From Erythrobacter donghaensis (lineage in GTDB: Bacteria; Pseudomonadota; Alphaproteobacteria; Sphingomonadales; Sphingomonadaceae): DNA of 64,000 nucleotides. Made by a program: the position numbers and the translations under genes. Position 1 is the stretch's first letter; each line of letters begins with the position of its first letter. The stretch is from positions 1 to 64,000 of the forward strand of contig NZ_MUYG01000009.1 of the NCBI RefSeq assembly GCF_002155425.1, given 5' to 3'. Shown in pieces: positions 25,266 to 34,691 of this stretch. The notes below the pieces were generated by a model. The model saw only the letters and a list, made by a program, of their open reading frames with translations. It had not been told where the DNA came from and did no database searches.

Positions 25266-26713
25266 TGACCGCGATGCAAAACGTCTCCCTCGGCGCCCAC
25301 TACGCCGTCCACCTTCCCGCGCCCGACGATTTCGCCGCCTGGCGCGAGCGGGCGCGAGGGCTGGTGCAGTGCGATGTGCCGCCTGACCGCGTCAGCTGGA
25401 TCGAACCCGGCGCAACCGGCGATTTGTTCGCTGCCGAAGGCCCGTCTCGCGGCGACAAGCGCTTGCCTCCGCCGCCCGCCGATGCGCCGCCGGTGCGTGC
25501 CAGCCAGCGCTTCCTGACCATCGCCCGCAGCGCTGCGCTGCACTCCGATCCGGCGCGGTTCGGGCTGCTCTACCGCGTGCTGTGGCGGCTCCAGCGCAAT
25601 CCGCGGCTGATGGAGGACAAGGCCGATTCCGAGGTCCGCCGCCTCGAGGAACTCGCCAAATCGGTGCGGCGCGATGCGCACAAGATGCACGCCTTCGTCC
25701 GCTTCCGCGAGGTCGAGGAGGAAGACGGCACCCCGCACTTCGTCGCCTGGTTCGAGCCCGATCACCATATCGTGCGCGCCGAGGCCGCTTTCTTCATGCG
25801 CCGCTTCGCCAATATGCGCTGGTCGATCCTGACCCCGCGCGGGAGCATCCACTGGGACGGCGAGGTCATGCGCGAAGGCCCGCCCGCGCGGCGCGAGGAT
25901 GCTCCGGGCGGCGACCCGGTCGAGGACCTGTGGCGTTCCTACTACGCCTCGATCTTCAACCCGGCGCGGCTCAAGGTCGGCGCGATGCTCTCGGAAATGC
26001 CGAAGAAATACTGGAAGAACCTGCCCGAGGCTGAGCTCATCCCCCAGCTGATTGCAGGTGCGCAGGCGCGCGAGGCGGCGATGGTGAAGGCGGGTGAACG
26101 CGAGGAGCGGGTGCGCCCCGCGACCCTCGCCGAAGTTGCGCAAGGGGCTGCGGCCTGCCGCGATTGTCCCATCGCCGATTGCGGCACCCGCGCCGTGGCG
26201 GGGGAGGGGCAGTCTGGCGCGACTCTCATGATCGTCGGCGAGCAGCCGGGCGATCAGGAGGATGTGGTGGGTCGTCCCTTCGTCGGCCCCGCCGGGCAGC
26301 TGCTCGACGATCACCTCGCCCGCGCGGGGATCGACCGCGCGGCGACCTATGTCACCAACGCGGTCAAGCATTTCAAGTTCACCTGGAAGGGCAAGCACCG
26401 CCTCCATCAGTCGCCGGGCGCGAAGGAGATCGACACCTGCCGCTGGTGGCTCGATGCTGAACGCGCGATTGTCCGACCCCGCATCGTGCTGGCGCTGGGG
26501 GCAAGCGCGGCGCGCGGGGTGCTTGGCAAAACGGTGAGCATCTCCAAGGCGCGCGGGACGCCGCTGGCGCTCGATGATGGCAGCGAGCTGTGGATCACCG
26601 CGCACCCCTCCTACCTGCTGCGGCTCGATGGGGCCGCGCGCGAGGAGCAGACGGCGCTGTTTGCAGCCGACCTCGCGGCGGTGAGGGAGCGGCTCGCGGA
26701 GCTGACGGGCTGA
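25265..26713 (+). CDS. udgX: UdgX-type uracil-DNA binding protein fused to a DUF4130 (TIGR03915) domain
   Basis: 482 aa. The N-terminal half (to about residue 275) is the 'probable DNA metabolism protein' domain that partners the radical SAM enzyme. The C-terminal half is a family-4-like UDG domain: a CRDC Fe-S-type cysteine pair near residue 297, motif A GEQPGDQEDVVGRPFVGPAG, and GKHRLHQSP, equivalent to the KRRIH loop of UdgX whose histidine forms a covalent bond with abasic DNA. The first two loop arginine/isoleucine positions differ (KHRLH). The C-terminal motif is TAHPSYLLRL. It sits between the radical SAM gene and dnaE2 with 1-nt spacings, in an SOS-controlled operon. Confidence 0.9.
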   Translation: MTAMQNVSLGAHYAVHLPAPDDFAAWRERARGLVQCDVPPDRVSWIEPGATGDLFAAEGPSRGDKRLPPPPADAPPVRASQRFLTIARSAALHSDPARFGLLYRVLWRLQRNPRLMEDKADSEVRRLEELAKSVRRDAHKMHAFVRFREVEEEDGTPHFVAWFEPDHHIVRAEAAFFMRRFANMRWSILTPRGSIHWDGEVMREGPPARREDAPGGDPVEDLWRSYYASIFNPARLKVGAMLSEMPKKYWKNLPEAELIPQLIAGAQAREAAMVKAGEREERVRPATLAEVAQGAAACRDCPIADCGTRAVAGEGQSGATLMIVGEQPGDQEDVVGRPFVGPAGQLLDDHLARAGIDRAATYVTNAVKHFKFTWKGKHRLHQSPGAKEIDTCRWWLDAERAIVRPRIVLALGASAARGVLGKTVSISKARGTPLALDDGSELWITAHPSYLLRLDGAAREEQTALFAADLAAVRERLAELTG

Positions 26714-26714
26714 C

Positions 26715-29700
26715 ATGCCCGACGCTCCGCTGACCCCCGACAAGCGCACGCTCGACATCGACCCCGATGGAGTCGCTGCGCCGCTGCGGGCGCCGTTCGT
26801 CGAGCTGGGCCTCGTCAGCTGCTTCAGCTTCCTTCGCGGCGCTTCGGACGCGGTCGATCTGGTGCTGGCCGCGCATGAGCTGGGCTATGATGCGCTGGGG
26901 ATCGCCGATGTGAACTCGATGGCCGGGGTGGTGCGGCTGCACACCGAGTCCAAGACGCTGAAACTCAAGCCCGTGATCGGCTGCCGGATCGAGACGGTCG
27001 AGGGACTGGCCTTTCTCGCCTACCCCGAAGATCGCGCTGCCTATGGACGCTTGTGCCGCCTCATCAGCGCGGGGCGGATGCAGACACTGAGCGGAGAATG
27101 GCAGGACAAGGGCGTGTGTGAGATCGACCTGGCGCTGCTCGCGGAGCATTCCGATGGCGTGCAGCTGATCCTGCTGCCGCCAGACGATCTGGAGGCGCGA
27201 TTCACCATTCAGGTGCCGAGCAACGTCATCCCCTTCCGTCGTCCCGGACTTGATCCGGGACCGCTGGCCGACAGCGATCCCGGCTTGCGCCGGGATGACG
27301 TGAGGGAATTGCCGTTCCCCGACCTCATCCCGCACCTCGTTCGCCAACTCCCGACGCTGCGCCACATGGCCGCCAGCTACCTCTACCGCGGCGACGATAT
27401 CGCCCGGATCGAGCGGCTCGACAGCCTCGCGCGGGAGAACGGCCTCACGCTGCTCGCCACCAACGACGTCCACTACCACACGCCCGAACGCCGCGCGCTG
27501 CAGGACGTGATGACCGCGATCCGGCACAAGACCACGGTCGCCAAGGCCGGGCACCTGCTCCATGCCAATGCCGAGCGGCACCTGAAGTCGCCGCAGCAGA
27601 TGCAGCGCCTCTTCGCCTGCTGGCCCCACGCGATCCGCGCCGCGCGCGAGGTGGCGGACCGGTGCCGCTTCAGCCTCGACGAATTGCGCTACGAATACCC
27701 GGAGGAAATCTACCCCGACGGCCAGACCCCGCAGGCTTTCCTCGAAAGCGAGGTCTTGGCCGGGGCAGGGCGGCGCTATCCCGAAGGCGTGCCCGACAGC
27801 GTGCGCCAGACGCTTGCGCGCGAACTCGCGCTGATCGCCAAGCTCGATCTCGCGCGCTACTTCCTCACCATCAAGGACATCGTCGATTTCGCGCGGGGGT
27901 GCGATCCGCCGATATTGTGTCAGGGGCGGGGGTCAGCCGCCAATTCGGCGGTGTGCTACGTCCTCGGCATCACCAGCGTCGATCCGGCCAAGCACCAGCT
28001 CCTGTTCGACCGCTTCATCTCCGAGGAGCGCAAGGAGCCGCCCGATATCGATGTCGATTTCGAGCATGAGCGGCGCGAGGAGGTGATCCAGTACATCTAC
28101 CGCAAATATGGCCGCCACCGCGCAGGGCTGTGCGCCACCGTGATCCACTACCGCCCGCGCATGGCGATCCGCGAGGTGGGCAAGGCGATGGGCCTGTCCG
28201 AGGACGTTACCTCTGCGCTCGCGCGCACCGTGTGGGGCGGATGGGGACGCGAGATCAGCGAGAAGCACGCCGCCGAGACCGGCCTCGACATCACCGACCC
28301 GCACCTCAGACGTGTACTGAAACTCACCGGTCAGATGATTGGAATGCCGCGCCATTTGGGTCAGCACGTTGGTGGGTTCATCCTCACCGAGGGCGCGCTG
28401 ACCGAGACTGTGCCGGTCGGCAACGGTGCCATGCCCGAGCGCAGCTTCATCGAGTGGGACAAGGACGATATCGAGGCGCTGGGTATCCTCAAGGTCGATG
28501 TGCTGGCGCTGGGGATGCTGACCTGTATCCGCAAATGCCTCGATCTGCTGGCAGACCACCACGGCCGCGCGCTGACCCTCGCCACGGTGCCGCGCGAGGA
28601 CCCCGAGACCTACGCGATGCTGCGCAAGGGCGACTCGCTCGGGGTCTTCCAAGTCGAAAGCCGCGCGCAGATGAACATGTTGCCGCGTCTGCGCCCGCGC
28701 GAGTTCTACGATCTGGTCATTCAGGTCGCGATCGTGCGGCCCGGCCCGATTCAGGGCGACATGGTGCACCCCTACCTGAAGCGCCGCAGGGGCGCCGAGC
28801 CGGTCCAGATTCCCGCCCCGGCCCCGGAACACGGCCCGCCCGACGAGCTTACCAGCATCCTCGGGCGCACGCTGGGTGTGCCGATCTTTCAGGAACAGGC
28901 GATGAAAATCGCGCTCGATGCGGCGAAGTTCTCCAGCCTCGAGGCGAACCGCTTGCGCAAGGCGATGGCGACCTTCCGCAGCCGCGGGATGGTGGACGAG
29001 CTTCAGGACATGATGGTCGAACGCATGGTCGCGCGCGGATACGACCGCGACTTCGCGCAGCGCTGCTTCAACCAGATTCGCGGCTTCGGCGAATATGGCT
29101 TCCCCGAAAGCCACGCGGCGAGCTTCGCGCAGCTGGTCTATGTCTCGAGCTGGCTCAAGTGCCACTACCCCGCCGCCTTCGCCGCGGCGCTGCTCAATTC
29201 GCAGCCGATGGGCTTCTACGCGCCCGCGCAGATCGTGCGCGATGCGGCGGAGCACGGGGTGCGGGTTTTGCCGGTGGATGTGAACCACAGCCAGTGGGAC
29301 TGCACGCTGGAGAAGACAGAAGAAGGGGTTTCGCGCAGAGAGCGCAGAGGAGCAGAGATCTCAGAGGAGGCCCACGCGGCGAAGCCGCAGATTATCTCAC
29401 ACGAAGACACGAAGATGTCGCACCAGGTCGCGGCCAGTGCCGCCCTCTTCGTGTCTTCGTGTGAGAATTCTTCAAGGCCGCTTCGCGGGGCGGGCGATGC
29501 CTCTGTTCCTCTGCGCGAACCCGTGCTCGACCGCAGCCACGCCCTGCGCCTCGGCCTGAGGCAGATCGACGGCCTGCCCGAACACATCGCCGCCGCGCTG
29601 GTGGCCGAGCGTGAGGCAAACGGGCCGTTTCGAGACATCGCCGATCTGCGCGCGCGGGCGGGTCTCGGCCCTGCCCATATCGAGCGGCTCGCCAGCGCCG

Positions 29701-30413
29701 ATGCCTTCACCTCGCTGAACCTCACCCGCAGGCAGGCCTTGTGGGACGCGCGCAGCCTGGTCGCGGCGCCCGATCTGCCGCTGTTCCGCGCTGCCGGAAT
29801 TCGCGAGGAGGGGGCCGAGCGCAGCACCATCCGCCTGCCCGCCATGCCGCTGTCGGAGGAGGTTGTCGCCGATTACCAGACCACGCGCCTCAGCCTGAAG
29901 GCGCATCCCATGGCCTTTCTGCGCGCCGATCTCGCCCAGCGCGGCTTCGTGCGCGCGGCCGATCTGCGCTCCCGCAAGTTCCGCTCGATGGTACAGGTGG
30001 CGGGCGTGGTGCTGATCCGCCAGCGGCCCGGCAGCGCCAAGGGCGTCACCTTCATCACGCTCGAGGACGAGACCGGGGTGATCAATCTCGTGGTCTGGCC
30101 CGATCTCAAGGAGAAGCAGCGAAAGGTGGTGATGGGTGCACGCCTGATGGAGGTGCGCGGGCGGGTGGAATATGACGACGAGGTGATCCACGTCATCGCC
30201 GCGCACATGACCGATGCGACGGCGGCGCTCCACGCGCTGTCGGACGATCTGCTCGAAGCCCCGCTCGCCCGTGCGGACGAAGTCAACAAGCCGATGCCCG
30301 ATCGCGGGCCGCCTCTGCCGCGCGACATGATCGATGAGCTCGCCCCGCAGCCCAACGTCACCGGCCATCCGCGCGATCACAGAATTCTCCCCAAATCGCG
30401 CGATTTTCATTAA
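26715..30413 (+). CDS. dnaE2: Error-prone DNA polymerase DnaE2 with two in-frame palindromic insertions
   Basis: A 1232-aa C-family polymerase alpha of the DnaE2/ImuC type, the polymerase of SOS translesion mutagenesis. Present in order: PHP domain (FVELGLVSCFSFLRGASDAVDLV), polymerase core with the catalytic PDIDVDFEHERREEVIQYIY near residue 442 and GRGSAANSAVCYVLGIT, fingers (RLRKAMATFRSRGMVDEL), HhH (IDGLPEHIAAALVAERE) and OB fold (VQVAGVVLIRQRPGSAKGVTFITLEDETG). It is about 100-150 residues longer than usual because palindromic repeats at 27224-27300 (PHP domain) and within 29326-29522 (before the HhH) are read through without a stop. It starts one base after the udgX stop. Confidence 0.93.
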   Translation: MPDAPLTPDKRTLDIDPDGVAAPLRAPFVELGLVSCFSFLRGASDAVDLVLAAHELGYDALGIADVNSMAGVVRLHTESKTLKLKPVIGCRIETVEGLAFLAYPEDRAAYGRLCRLISAGRMQTLSGEWQDKGVCEIDLALLAEHSDGVQLILLPPDDLEARFTIQVPSNVIPFRRPGLDPGPLADSDPGLRRDDVRELPFPDLIPHLVRQLPTLRHMAASYLYRGDDIARIERLDSLARENGLTLLATNDVHYHTPERRALQDVMTAIRHKTTVAKAGHLLHANAERHLKSPQQMQRLFACWPHAIRAAREVADRCRFSLDELRYEYPEEIYPDGQTPQAFLESEVLAGAGRRYPEGVPDSVRQTLARELALIAKLDLARYFLTIKDIVDFARGCDPPILCQGRGSAANSAVCYVLGITSVDPAKHQLLFDRFISEERKEPPDIDVDFEHERREEVIQYIYRKYGRHRAGLCATVIHYRPRMAIREVGKAMGLSEDVTSALARTVWGGWGREISEKHAAETGLDITDPHLRRVLKLTGQMIGMPRHLGQHVGGFILTEGALTETVPVGNGAMPERSFIEWDKDDIEALGILKVDVLALGMLTCIRKCLDLLADHHGRALTLATVPREDPETYAMLRKGDSLGVFQVESRAQMNMLPRLRPREFYDLVIQVAIVRPGPIQGDMVHPYLKRRRGAEPVQIPAPAPEHGPPDELTSILGRTLGVPIFQEQAMKIALDAAKFSSLEANRLRKAMATFRSRGMVDELQDMMVERMVARGYDRDFAQRCFNQIRGFGEYGFPESHAASFAQLVYVSSWLKCHYPAAFAAALLNSQPMGFYAPAQIVRDAAEHGVRVLPVDVNHSQWDCTLEKTEEGVSRRERRGAEISEEAHAAKPQIISHEDTKMSHQVAASAALFVSSCENSSRPLRGAGDASVPLREPVLDRSHALRLGLRQIDGLPEHIAAALVAEREANGPFRDIADLRARAGLGPAHIERLASADAFTSLNLTRRQALWDARSLVAAPDLPLFRAAGIREEGAERSTIRLPAMPLSEEVVADYQTTRLSLKAHPMAFLRADLAQRGFVRAADLRSRKFRSMVQVAGVVLIRQRPGSAKGVTFITLEDETGVINLVVWPDLKEKQRKVVMGARLMEVRGRVEYDDEVIHVIAAHMTDATAALHALSDDLLEAPLARADEVNKPMPDRGPPLPRDMIDELAPQPNVTGHPRDHRILPKSRDFH
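27224..27300. repeat. REP-type palindromic element inside dnaE2 (PHP domain)
   Basis: Outer arms CGTCATCCC (27224-27232) and GGGATGACG (27292-27300) enclose two perfect hairpins: GTCCCGG-ACTTGAT-CCGGGAC (27241-27261) and ATCCCGG-CTTGCG-CCGGGAT (27277-27296). This is the look of dispersed alphaproteobacterial intergenic repeats. Here it is translated as an arginine/aspartate/proline-rich stretch (RRPGLDPGPL, DSDPGLRRDD) that is foreign to DnaE2. Confidence 0.88.
29326..29522. repeat. Nested palindromic element inside dnaE2 (before the HhH region)
   Basis: A perfect 21-bp inverted repeat (29395-29415 and 29446-29466, core CACGAAGACACGAAGA) with a 30-nt loop is nested in an outer, imperfect pair (29326-29340 GGGTTTCGCGCAGAG; 29509-29522 CTCTGCGCGAACCC). 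The roughly 200-nt unit is open in the dnaE2 frame and encodes about 65 low-similarity residues between the CTLEK and ALRLGLRQI blocks. Confidence 0.88.
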
Positions 30414-30421
30414 GGCAAGCA

Positions 30422-31141
30422 ATGGCTTCGAAGAAACCCAACACCCATTTCCGCACGGCGCGGCGCGCCCTCCTTGCGCTGATCCCCGTCGCGCTTGCCA
30501 TCGCCGGGTGGCAGTGGCTCCAGCAGCATCCCGAGCACAATCCGATGGCACCGCTCAACCTCAACAATCCGCCGGGCTGGGCGACGCGCAGCAAGCTCGC
30601 AGCCCTGCGCAGCGATGTCGGCGAATGCCGCGCGGTGCTTGAACGCAGCGATGTTGCCTTCACCGCGCTGCCGCCGGTCGGGGACGGTGCCTGTGCCCGG
30701 CCCGACCGTACGCAGCTCGGCGACTATCCGCTTTCGCCCGATACGCCTGCGGTAACCTGCCCGGTTGCTGCCGCCCTGGAATTGTGGCGGCGCGACAGCG
30801 TAGCCCCCGCGGCACGCGCGCTGCTTGGCAGCAATATCGCCCGGATCGAGCATCTCGGCGTTTTCTCCTGCCGCCGGATGTATGGCGGCAGCGAAGGCCC
30901 GTGGAGCGAGCACGCCACGGCCAACGCAATCGACATCGCGGCTTTCGTGCTGGACGACGGCAGGCGCATCAGCGTGCTGACGGACTGGAAGGGCGATGCG
31001 CCCGAGGCGCAATTCCTGCGTCAGGTGCGCGACGGTGCCTGCACGAGCTTCGCCACCGTGCTCTCACCCGATTACAACGCTGCCCACGCCGATCACTTCC
31101 ACTTCGACCAGGACGATCGCTGGTCGAGCGTGTGCCGCTAA
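30422..31141 (+). CDS. Extensin-like protein (C-terminal domain PF06904)
   Basis: 239 aa, with an N-terminal signal anchor (RRALLALIPVALAIAGWQWL) and an extensin-like C-terminal domain. That domain shows SEHATANAIDIAAF and HADHFHFD, which resemble the metal-site motifs of LAS-type peptidoglycan peptidases; four or more cysteines (GECRA, GACARPD, VTCPVA, FSCRRMY) suggest disulfides in the periplasm. It probably acts in the cell envelope, possibly on peptidoglycan. It starts 8 nt after dnaE2 and ends overlapping phoB tail to tail by 4 nt. Confidence 0.85.
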   Translation: MASKKPNTHFRTARRALLALIPVALAIAGWQWLQQHPEHNPMAPLNLNNPPGWATRSKLAALRSDVGECRAVLERSDVAFTALPPVGDGACARPDRTQLGDYPLSPDTPAVTCPVAAALELWRRDSVAPAARALLGSNIARIEHLGVFSCRRMYGGSEGPWSEHATANAIDIAAFVLDDGRRISVLTDWKGDAPEAQFLRQVRDGACTSFATVLSPDYNAAHADHFHFDQDDRWSSVCR

Positions 31142-31827
31142 CTCACCTCAAGCGCATATCCGGCCGAGCGCACCGTGCGGATCGGGTCCTTCGCGCCGTC
31201 GATACCGATCGCCTTGCGCAAGCGGCGGATGTGGACGTCGACCGTGCGCAGCTCGATATCAGAGCCCGTGCCCCACACCCCGTCGAGCAGCTGGCCGCGG
31301 CTGAACACCCGGCCCGGGCTCTCCATGAAGAACTTGAGCAGGCGGTATTCGGTCGGCCCGAGTTGCAGCGCACGCCCGCGGCGCTGGACCTTGTGCGCGA
31401 CCGGATCGAGCTTGAGATCGCCGACTTCGATCGTCTCGCCTGCCAGCGCCGGGCGGATGCGGCGCATCACCGCCGCGACGCGGGCGAGCAGCTCGCGCGG
31501 GCTGAACGGCTTGGTGAGGTAATCGTCCGCGCCGGTCTCGAGACCGCGCACCCGGTCATCCTCCGCCTCGCGCGCGGTCAGCATGATGATCGGGACGTGC
31601 GCGGTTTCCTTGTCACGGCGCAGGCGGCGGCAGACTTCGATCCCGCTGGTGCCTTCGATCATCCAGTCGAGGATGATGAGATCGGGCACTTCCTCAGCCG
31701 CTAGGATCAGCGCCTCATCGCCGTCGCCGGTGCAGCGCACGGCGTAGCCTTCGTTCTGGAAGCGATATTCGAGCAGCTCGGACAGGGCGGGATCGTCTTC
31801 GACGAGCAGAAGCTTGGCAGCGGACAT
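31138..31827 (-). CDS. phoB: Phosphate regulon response regulator PhoB
   Basis: A 229-aa OmpR-class regulator. The receiver domain has the acidic pair (VEDDPALSELLEYRF), phosphoacceptor D in LIILDWMIEG and LTKPFSPREL; the winged-helix DNA-binding domain ends with RTVDVHIRRLRKAIG and IRTVRSAGYALE. It binds Pho boxes and activates phosphate-starvation genes. GAGGAGG precedes the ATG at 31827. It is the last gene after phoU, with a 124-nt gap that could hold a second promoter. Confidence 0.95.
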   Translation of the reverse strand: MSAAKLLLVEDDPALSELLEYRFQNEGYAVRCTGDGDEALILAAEEVPDLIILDWMIEGTSGIEVCRRLRRDKETAHVPIIMLTAREAEDDRVRGLETGADDYLTKPFSPRELLARVAAVMRRIRPALAGETIEVGDLKLDPVAHKVQRRGRALQLGPTEYRLLKFFMESPGRVFSRGQLLDGVWGTGSDIELRTVDVHIRRLRKAIGIDGAKDPIRTVRSAGYALEVS

Positions 31828-31951
31828 GCGAAAGATGCCTCCTCAGGCCCGCGCGGGCGGGCAACGATCCGGCCTATGTGTCACGTCCGCGACAATTTGA
31901 TGAAACGGCGTGCGACAAGTTTTCCACACGCAGGCTACATCGCGCGCGGCC

Positions 31952-32620
31952 CTATCGATCCCCCTCGGGCGGATAGACCCCGGTCGCGGCGAAGTGCACC
32001 ATCTCGGCCACGTTGGTGGCATGGTCGCCGATGCGTTCGATATTGCGCGCAACGAACAGCAGCTGCGCCGCGCTCGAAATAGTCGAAGGATTCTCGACCA
32101 TGTAGCTGACGAGGTTGCGGAAAATCGAGTTGTAGAAGCCATCGACCTTGGCGTCGGTGGCGATCACCTCGCGGGCCAGATCCGGGTCACGCGCGGCATA
32201 GGCGGTGAGCACGTCATGCACCATCTCGCTCGCCACTTCGCCCATCGTGGGGAGCAGGGTGAGCGGTTCAAACCGCGCGCGGCCTTCGATCATGCCGGTG
32301 CGCTTGGCGATGTTCTTCGAATAGTCGCCGATCCGTTCGAGCACGCCAGCGATCTTCAGCGCGGCGATGACTTCGCGCAGATCGTCTGCCATCGGCGCGC
32401 GCAGGGCGATGATCCGCACCGCCAGCTTGTCGACTTCCATTTCGAGCGCATCCATGCGCTTGTCACGCAGCACCACCTGTTCGGCAAGCACCTCGTCCCC
32501 GCGCAGCAGCGCGTCGAGCGATTCGGCGATAGCGACCTCGGCAAGCCCGCCCATCTCCGCGATCAGGCCGCGCAGCCGGGTGATGTCTTCATCGAATGCC
32601 TTGACGGTATGTTCAGCCAT
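31952..32620 (-). CDS. phoU: Phosphate signalling protein PhoU
   Basis: A 222-aa helical protein with two three-helix-bundle repeats (each with an E/D-rich LxxIGDYSKNIAKR / IERIGDHATNVAEM motif that binds metal). It represses the PhoR-PhoB pathway when phosphate is plentiful, by linking the Pst transporter to PhoR. The start overlaps the pstB stop (TGATG). Confidence 0.95.
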   Translation of the reverse strand: MAEHTVKAFDEDITRLRGLIAEMGGLAEVAIAESLDALLRGDEVLAEQVVLRDKRMDALEMEVDKLAVRIIALRAPMADDLREVIAALKIAGVLERIGDYSKNIAKRTGMIEGRARFEPLTLLPTMGEVASEMVHDVLTAYAARDPDLAREVIATDAKVDGFYNSIFRNLVSYMVENPSTISSAAQLLFVARNIERIGDHATNVAEMVHFAATGVYPPEGDR

Positions 32621-33387
32621 CAGCCGTAACGTCCTGTAATATAATCCTTGGTCCGTTCCTCGATCGGATTGGTGAAGATCTCCGAGGTCGGTCCGTACTC
32701 CACCATCTTGCCGAGGTGGAAGAAAGCGGTGCGCTGGCTGACACGGGCGGCCTGCTGCATCGAGTGGGTGACGATCACGATGGCGTAGCGGCCCGAGAGT
32801 TCATCGATCAGTTCCTCGATCTTGGCGGTCGCGATGGGATCCAGCGCCGAGGCCGGTTCGTCCATCAGGATCACCTCCGGGTCAACCGCAATCGCCCGCG
32901 CAATGCACAGGCGCTGCTGCTGTCCGCCCGAAAGCGCCGTGCCCGAATCGTCGAGCCGGTCCTTGACCTCGTCCCACAGCCCCGCGCGGGTGAGCGAGCG
33001 TTCGACGACCACGTCGAGATCGGCCTTCTTCTCCGCCAGCCCGTGAATCTTGGGGCCATAGGCGATGTTTTCGTAGATCGACTTGGGGAAAGGGTTGGGC
33101 TTCTGGAACACCATGCCGACACGGGCGCGCAGCTGCACCACGTCCATGCGGTTGCCGTGGATGTCCTCGCCGTCGAGTTCGATCAGGCCGGTCACCTTGG
33201 CGGTGCCGATCGTGTCGTTCATGCGGTTGAAGCACCGCAGGAAGGTCGACTTGCCGCAGCCCGAGGGGCCAATGAAGGCGGTGACGTAATTGGGCGAGAT
33301 GTCGATCGACACTTCGTCGATCGCCTTCTTGTCGCCGTAGTAGACGCAGACGTCGCGCGCGCGGATCTTCGCGCCTTCGTCGGTCAT
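32620..33387 (-). CDS. pstB: Phosphate ABC transporter ATP-binding protein PstB
   Basis: A 255-aa ABC ATPase. Walker [13 protein letters not shown], signature [14 protein letters not shown], Walker [13 protein letters not shown] and the switch histidine (VTHSMQQA) are present. It energises high-affinity phosphate import through PstCA. The ATG at 33387 gives the normal family length; a GTG at 33402, just after the pstA stop, is a possible earlier start, while the longer open frame lies inside pstA and is not coding. Confidence 0.95.
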   Translation of the reverse strand: MTDEGAKIRARDVCVYYGDKKAIDEVSIDISPNYVTAFIGPSGCGKSTFLRCFNRMNDTIGTAKVTGLIELDGEDIHGNRMDVVQLRARVGMVFQKPNPFPKSIYENIAYGPKIHGLAEKKADLDVVVERSLTRAGLWDEVKDRLDDSGTALSGGQQQRLCIARAIAVDPEVILMDEPASALDPIATAKIEELIDELSGRYAIVIVTHSMQQAARVSQRTAFFHLGKMVEYGPTSEIFTNPIEERTKDYITGRYG

Positions 33388-33404
33388 GTTGGGATGGATC
33401 ACAG

Positions 33405-34691
33405 TCACCAGCGTTTCTCGAACTTGTTGCGGAGGTAAATGGCGAGACCGTTCATGGTCAGCAGGAACGCCAGCAGCACGATGATAGCCGCGCTGGTGCG
33501 TTCCACAAAGCCGCGGTCGATTTCGTCCGACCACAGGAAGATCTGCATCGGCAGCACCGTGGCGGGCGAAGTGAAGCCTTCGGGCGGGGTGGCGACGAAG
33601 ATGCGCATCCCGATCAGCAGCAGCGGCGCCGTTTCGCCCAGCGCGCGGGCCATGCCGATGATGGTGCCGGTGAGCATCCCCGGCAGCGCGAGCGGCAGGA
33701 CGTGGTGGAACACCACCTGCACCGGCGAGGCGCCGATCGCCAGCGCGCCGTCGCGGATCGAGGGCGGCACCGCCTTGATCGCGTTGCGCCCCGAAATGAC
33801 GATCACCGGCATGGTCATCAGCGCCAGCGTCATCCCCCCGATCAGCGGGGCCGACCGCAGGCCCGGAAACAGCGCGAGGAAGATGGCGAGGCCCAGCAGG
33901 CCGAAAATGATCGAAGGCACCGCGGCGAGGTTGCTGATCGAAACCTCGATCAGGTCGGTCCAGCGATTGCGCGGCGCATATTCCTCCAGATAGAGTGCCG
34001 ATAGCACGCCGATCGGGAAGGCCAGCACCAGCGTCACCAGCATGGTCAGCATCGAACCCTTGAGCGCCCCCCAGATGCCGACCGATTGCGGCGTTGTTGC
34101 GTCAGACCGGCTGAGGAAGCCCCAGTCCCAGTTGCGCGCCAGCTTGCCATCGTCAGCCAACCGCTGCGCCAGCGCCTGCATTTCCGGTGCGCCTTCGCCT
34201 TGAAGGCCCGCTGCGAGCGCTGAGGAGGCCGGGAGGTTGAAGGTGTGGCTGCCGGTGATGAGCACCGGATCGTCGGCAAGAGCGGCCACCACATCGCGCC
34301 AGGCGTCGGGTGCGATCTCGCGCGCGGCTTCTTCGCCAAGCTGTTCTTCGGCGAAGCGGGTGACGGTGGCGGGCAGGCCCTGGATCTCCAGCGTTTGCAT
34401 CGCGCTCGGCGCGGTCAGCGTGGTGGCATCGCCGGTGAGGCCGCTGGCGGGGAAGTCGATGGTCACCGCCAGTTCGGCGCGCTGAAAGCCGGCGATCCCG
34501 TTCATCAGCATGGTGCCGAGCAGGAACACCAGCACCGCGACCGAAAACACCACCGCGCCGAGCCCGACGCGGCGGAAATTGCGCTCCGCCCGGTAACGCT
34601 TGGCGAGCCGCGCCTCGAAGGCTGGCGTGCGCGTGGGGCCGAGCGATTCGGGCGCAGCGGCATCGGCAAGGGGCAGGGCAGAGGTGCTCAT
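33405..34691 (-). CDS. pstA: Phosphate ABC transporter permease PstA
   Basis: A 428-aa inner-membrane permease. The C-terminal half is the BPD_transp_1 domain ([56 protein letters not shown]). A periplasmic region of about 130 residues follows TM1, giving the long alphaproteobacterial form. It overlaps pstC by 4 nt (ATGA). Confidence 0.94.
   Translation of the reverse strand: MSTSALPLADAAAPESLGPTRTPAFEARLAKRYRAERNFRRVGLGAVVFSVAVLVFLLGTMLMNGIAGFQRAELAVTIDFPASGLTGDATTLTAPSAMQTLEIQGLPATVTRFAEEQLGEEAAREIAPDAWRDVVAALADDPVLITGSHTFNLPASSALAAGLQGEGAPEMQALAQRLADDGKLARNWDWGFLSRSDATTPQSVGIWGALKGSMLTMLVTLVLAFPIGVLSALYLEEYAPRNRWTDLIEVSISNLAAVPSIIFGLLGLAIFLALFPGLRSAPLIGGMTLALMTMPVIVISGRNAIKAVPPSIRDGALAIGASPVQVVFHHVLPLALPGMLTGTIIGMARALGETAPLLLIGMRIFVATPPEGFTSPATVLPMQIFLWSDEIDRGFVERTSAAIIVLLAFLLTMNGLAIYLRNKFEKRW

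Noticed and set aside
24902..26758. 618-aa minus-strand frame opposite the radical-SAM and udgX genes
   Set aside because: It spans the junction of two overlapping real genes and has shadow composition.
27224..29522. Reading dnaE2 as a pseudogene because of the two repeats
   Set aside because: The frame is intact from start to stop and all catalytic motifs remain; the repeats are in frame.
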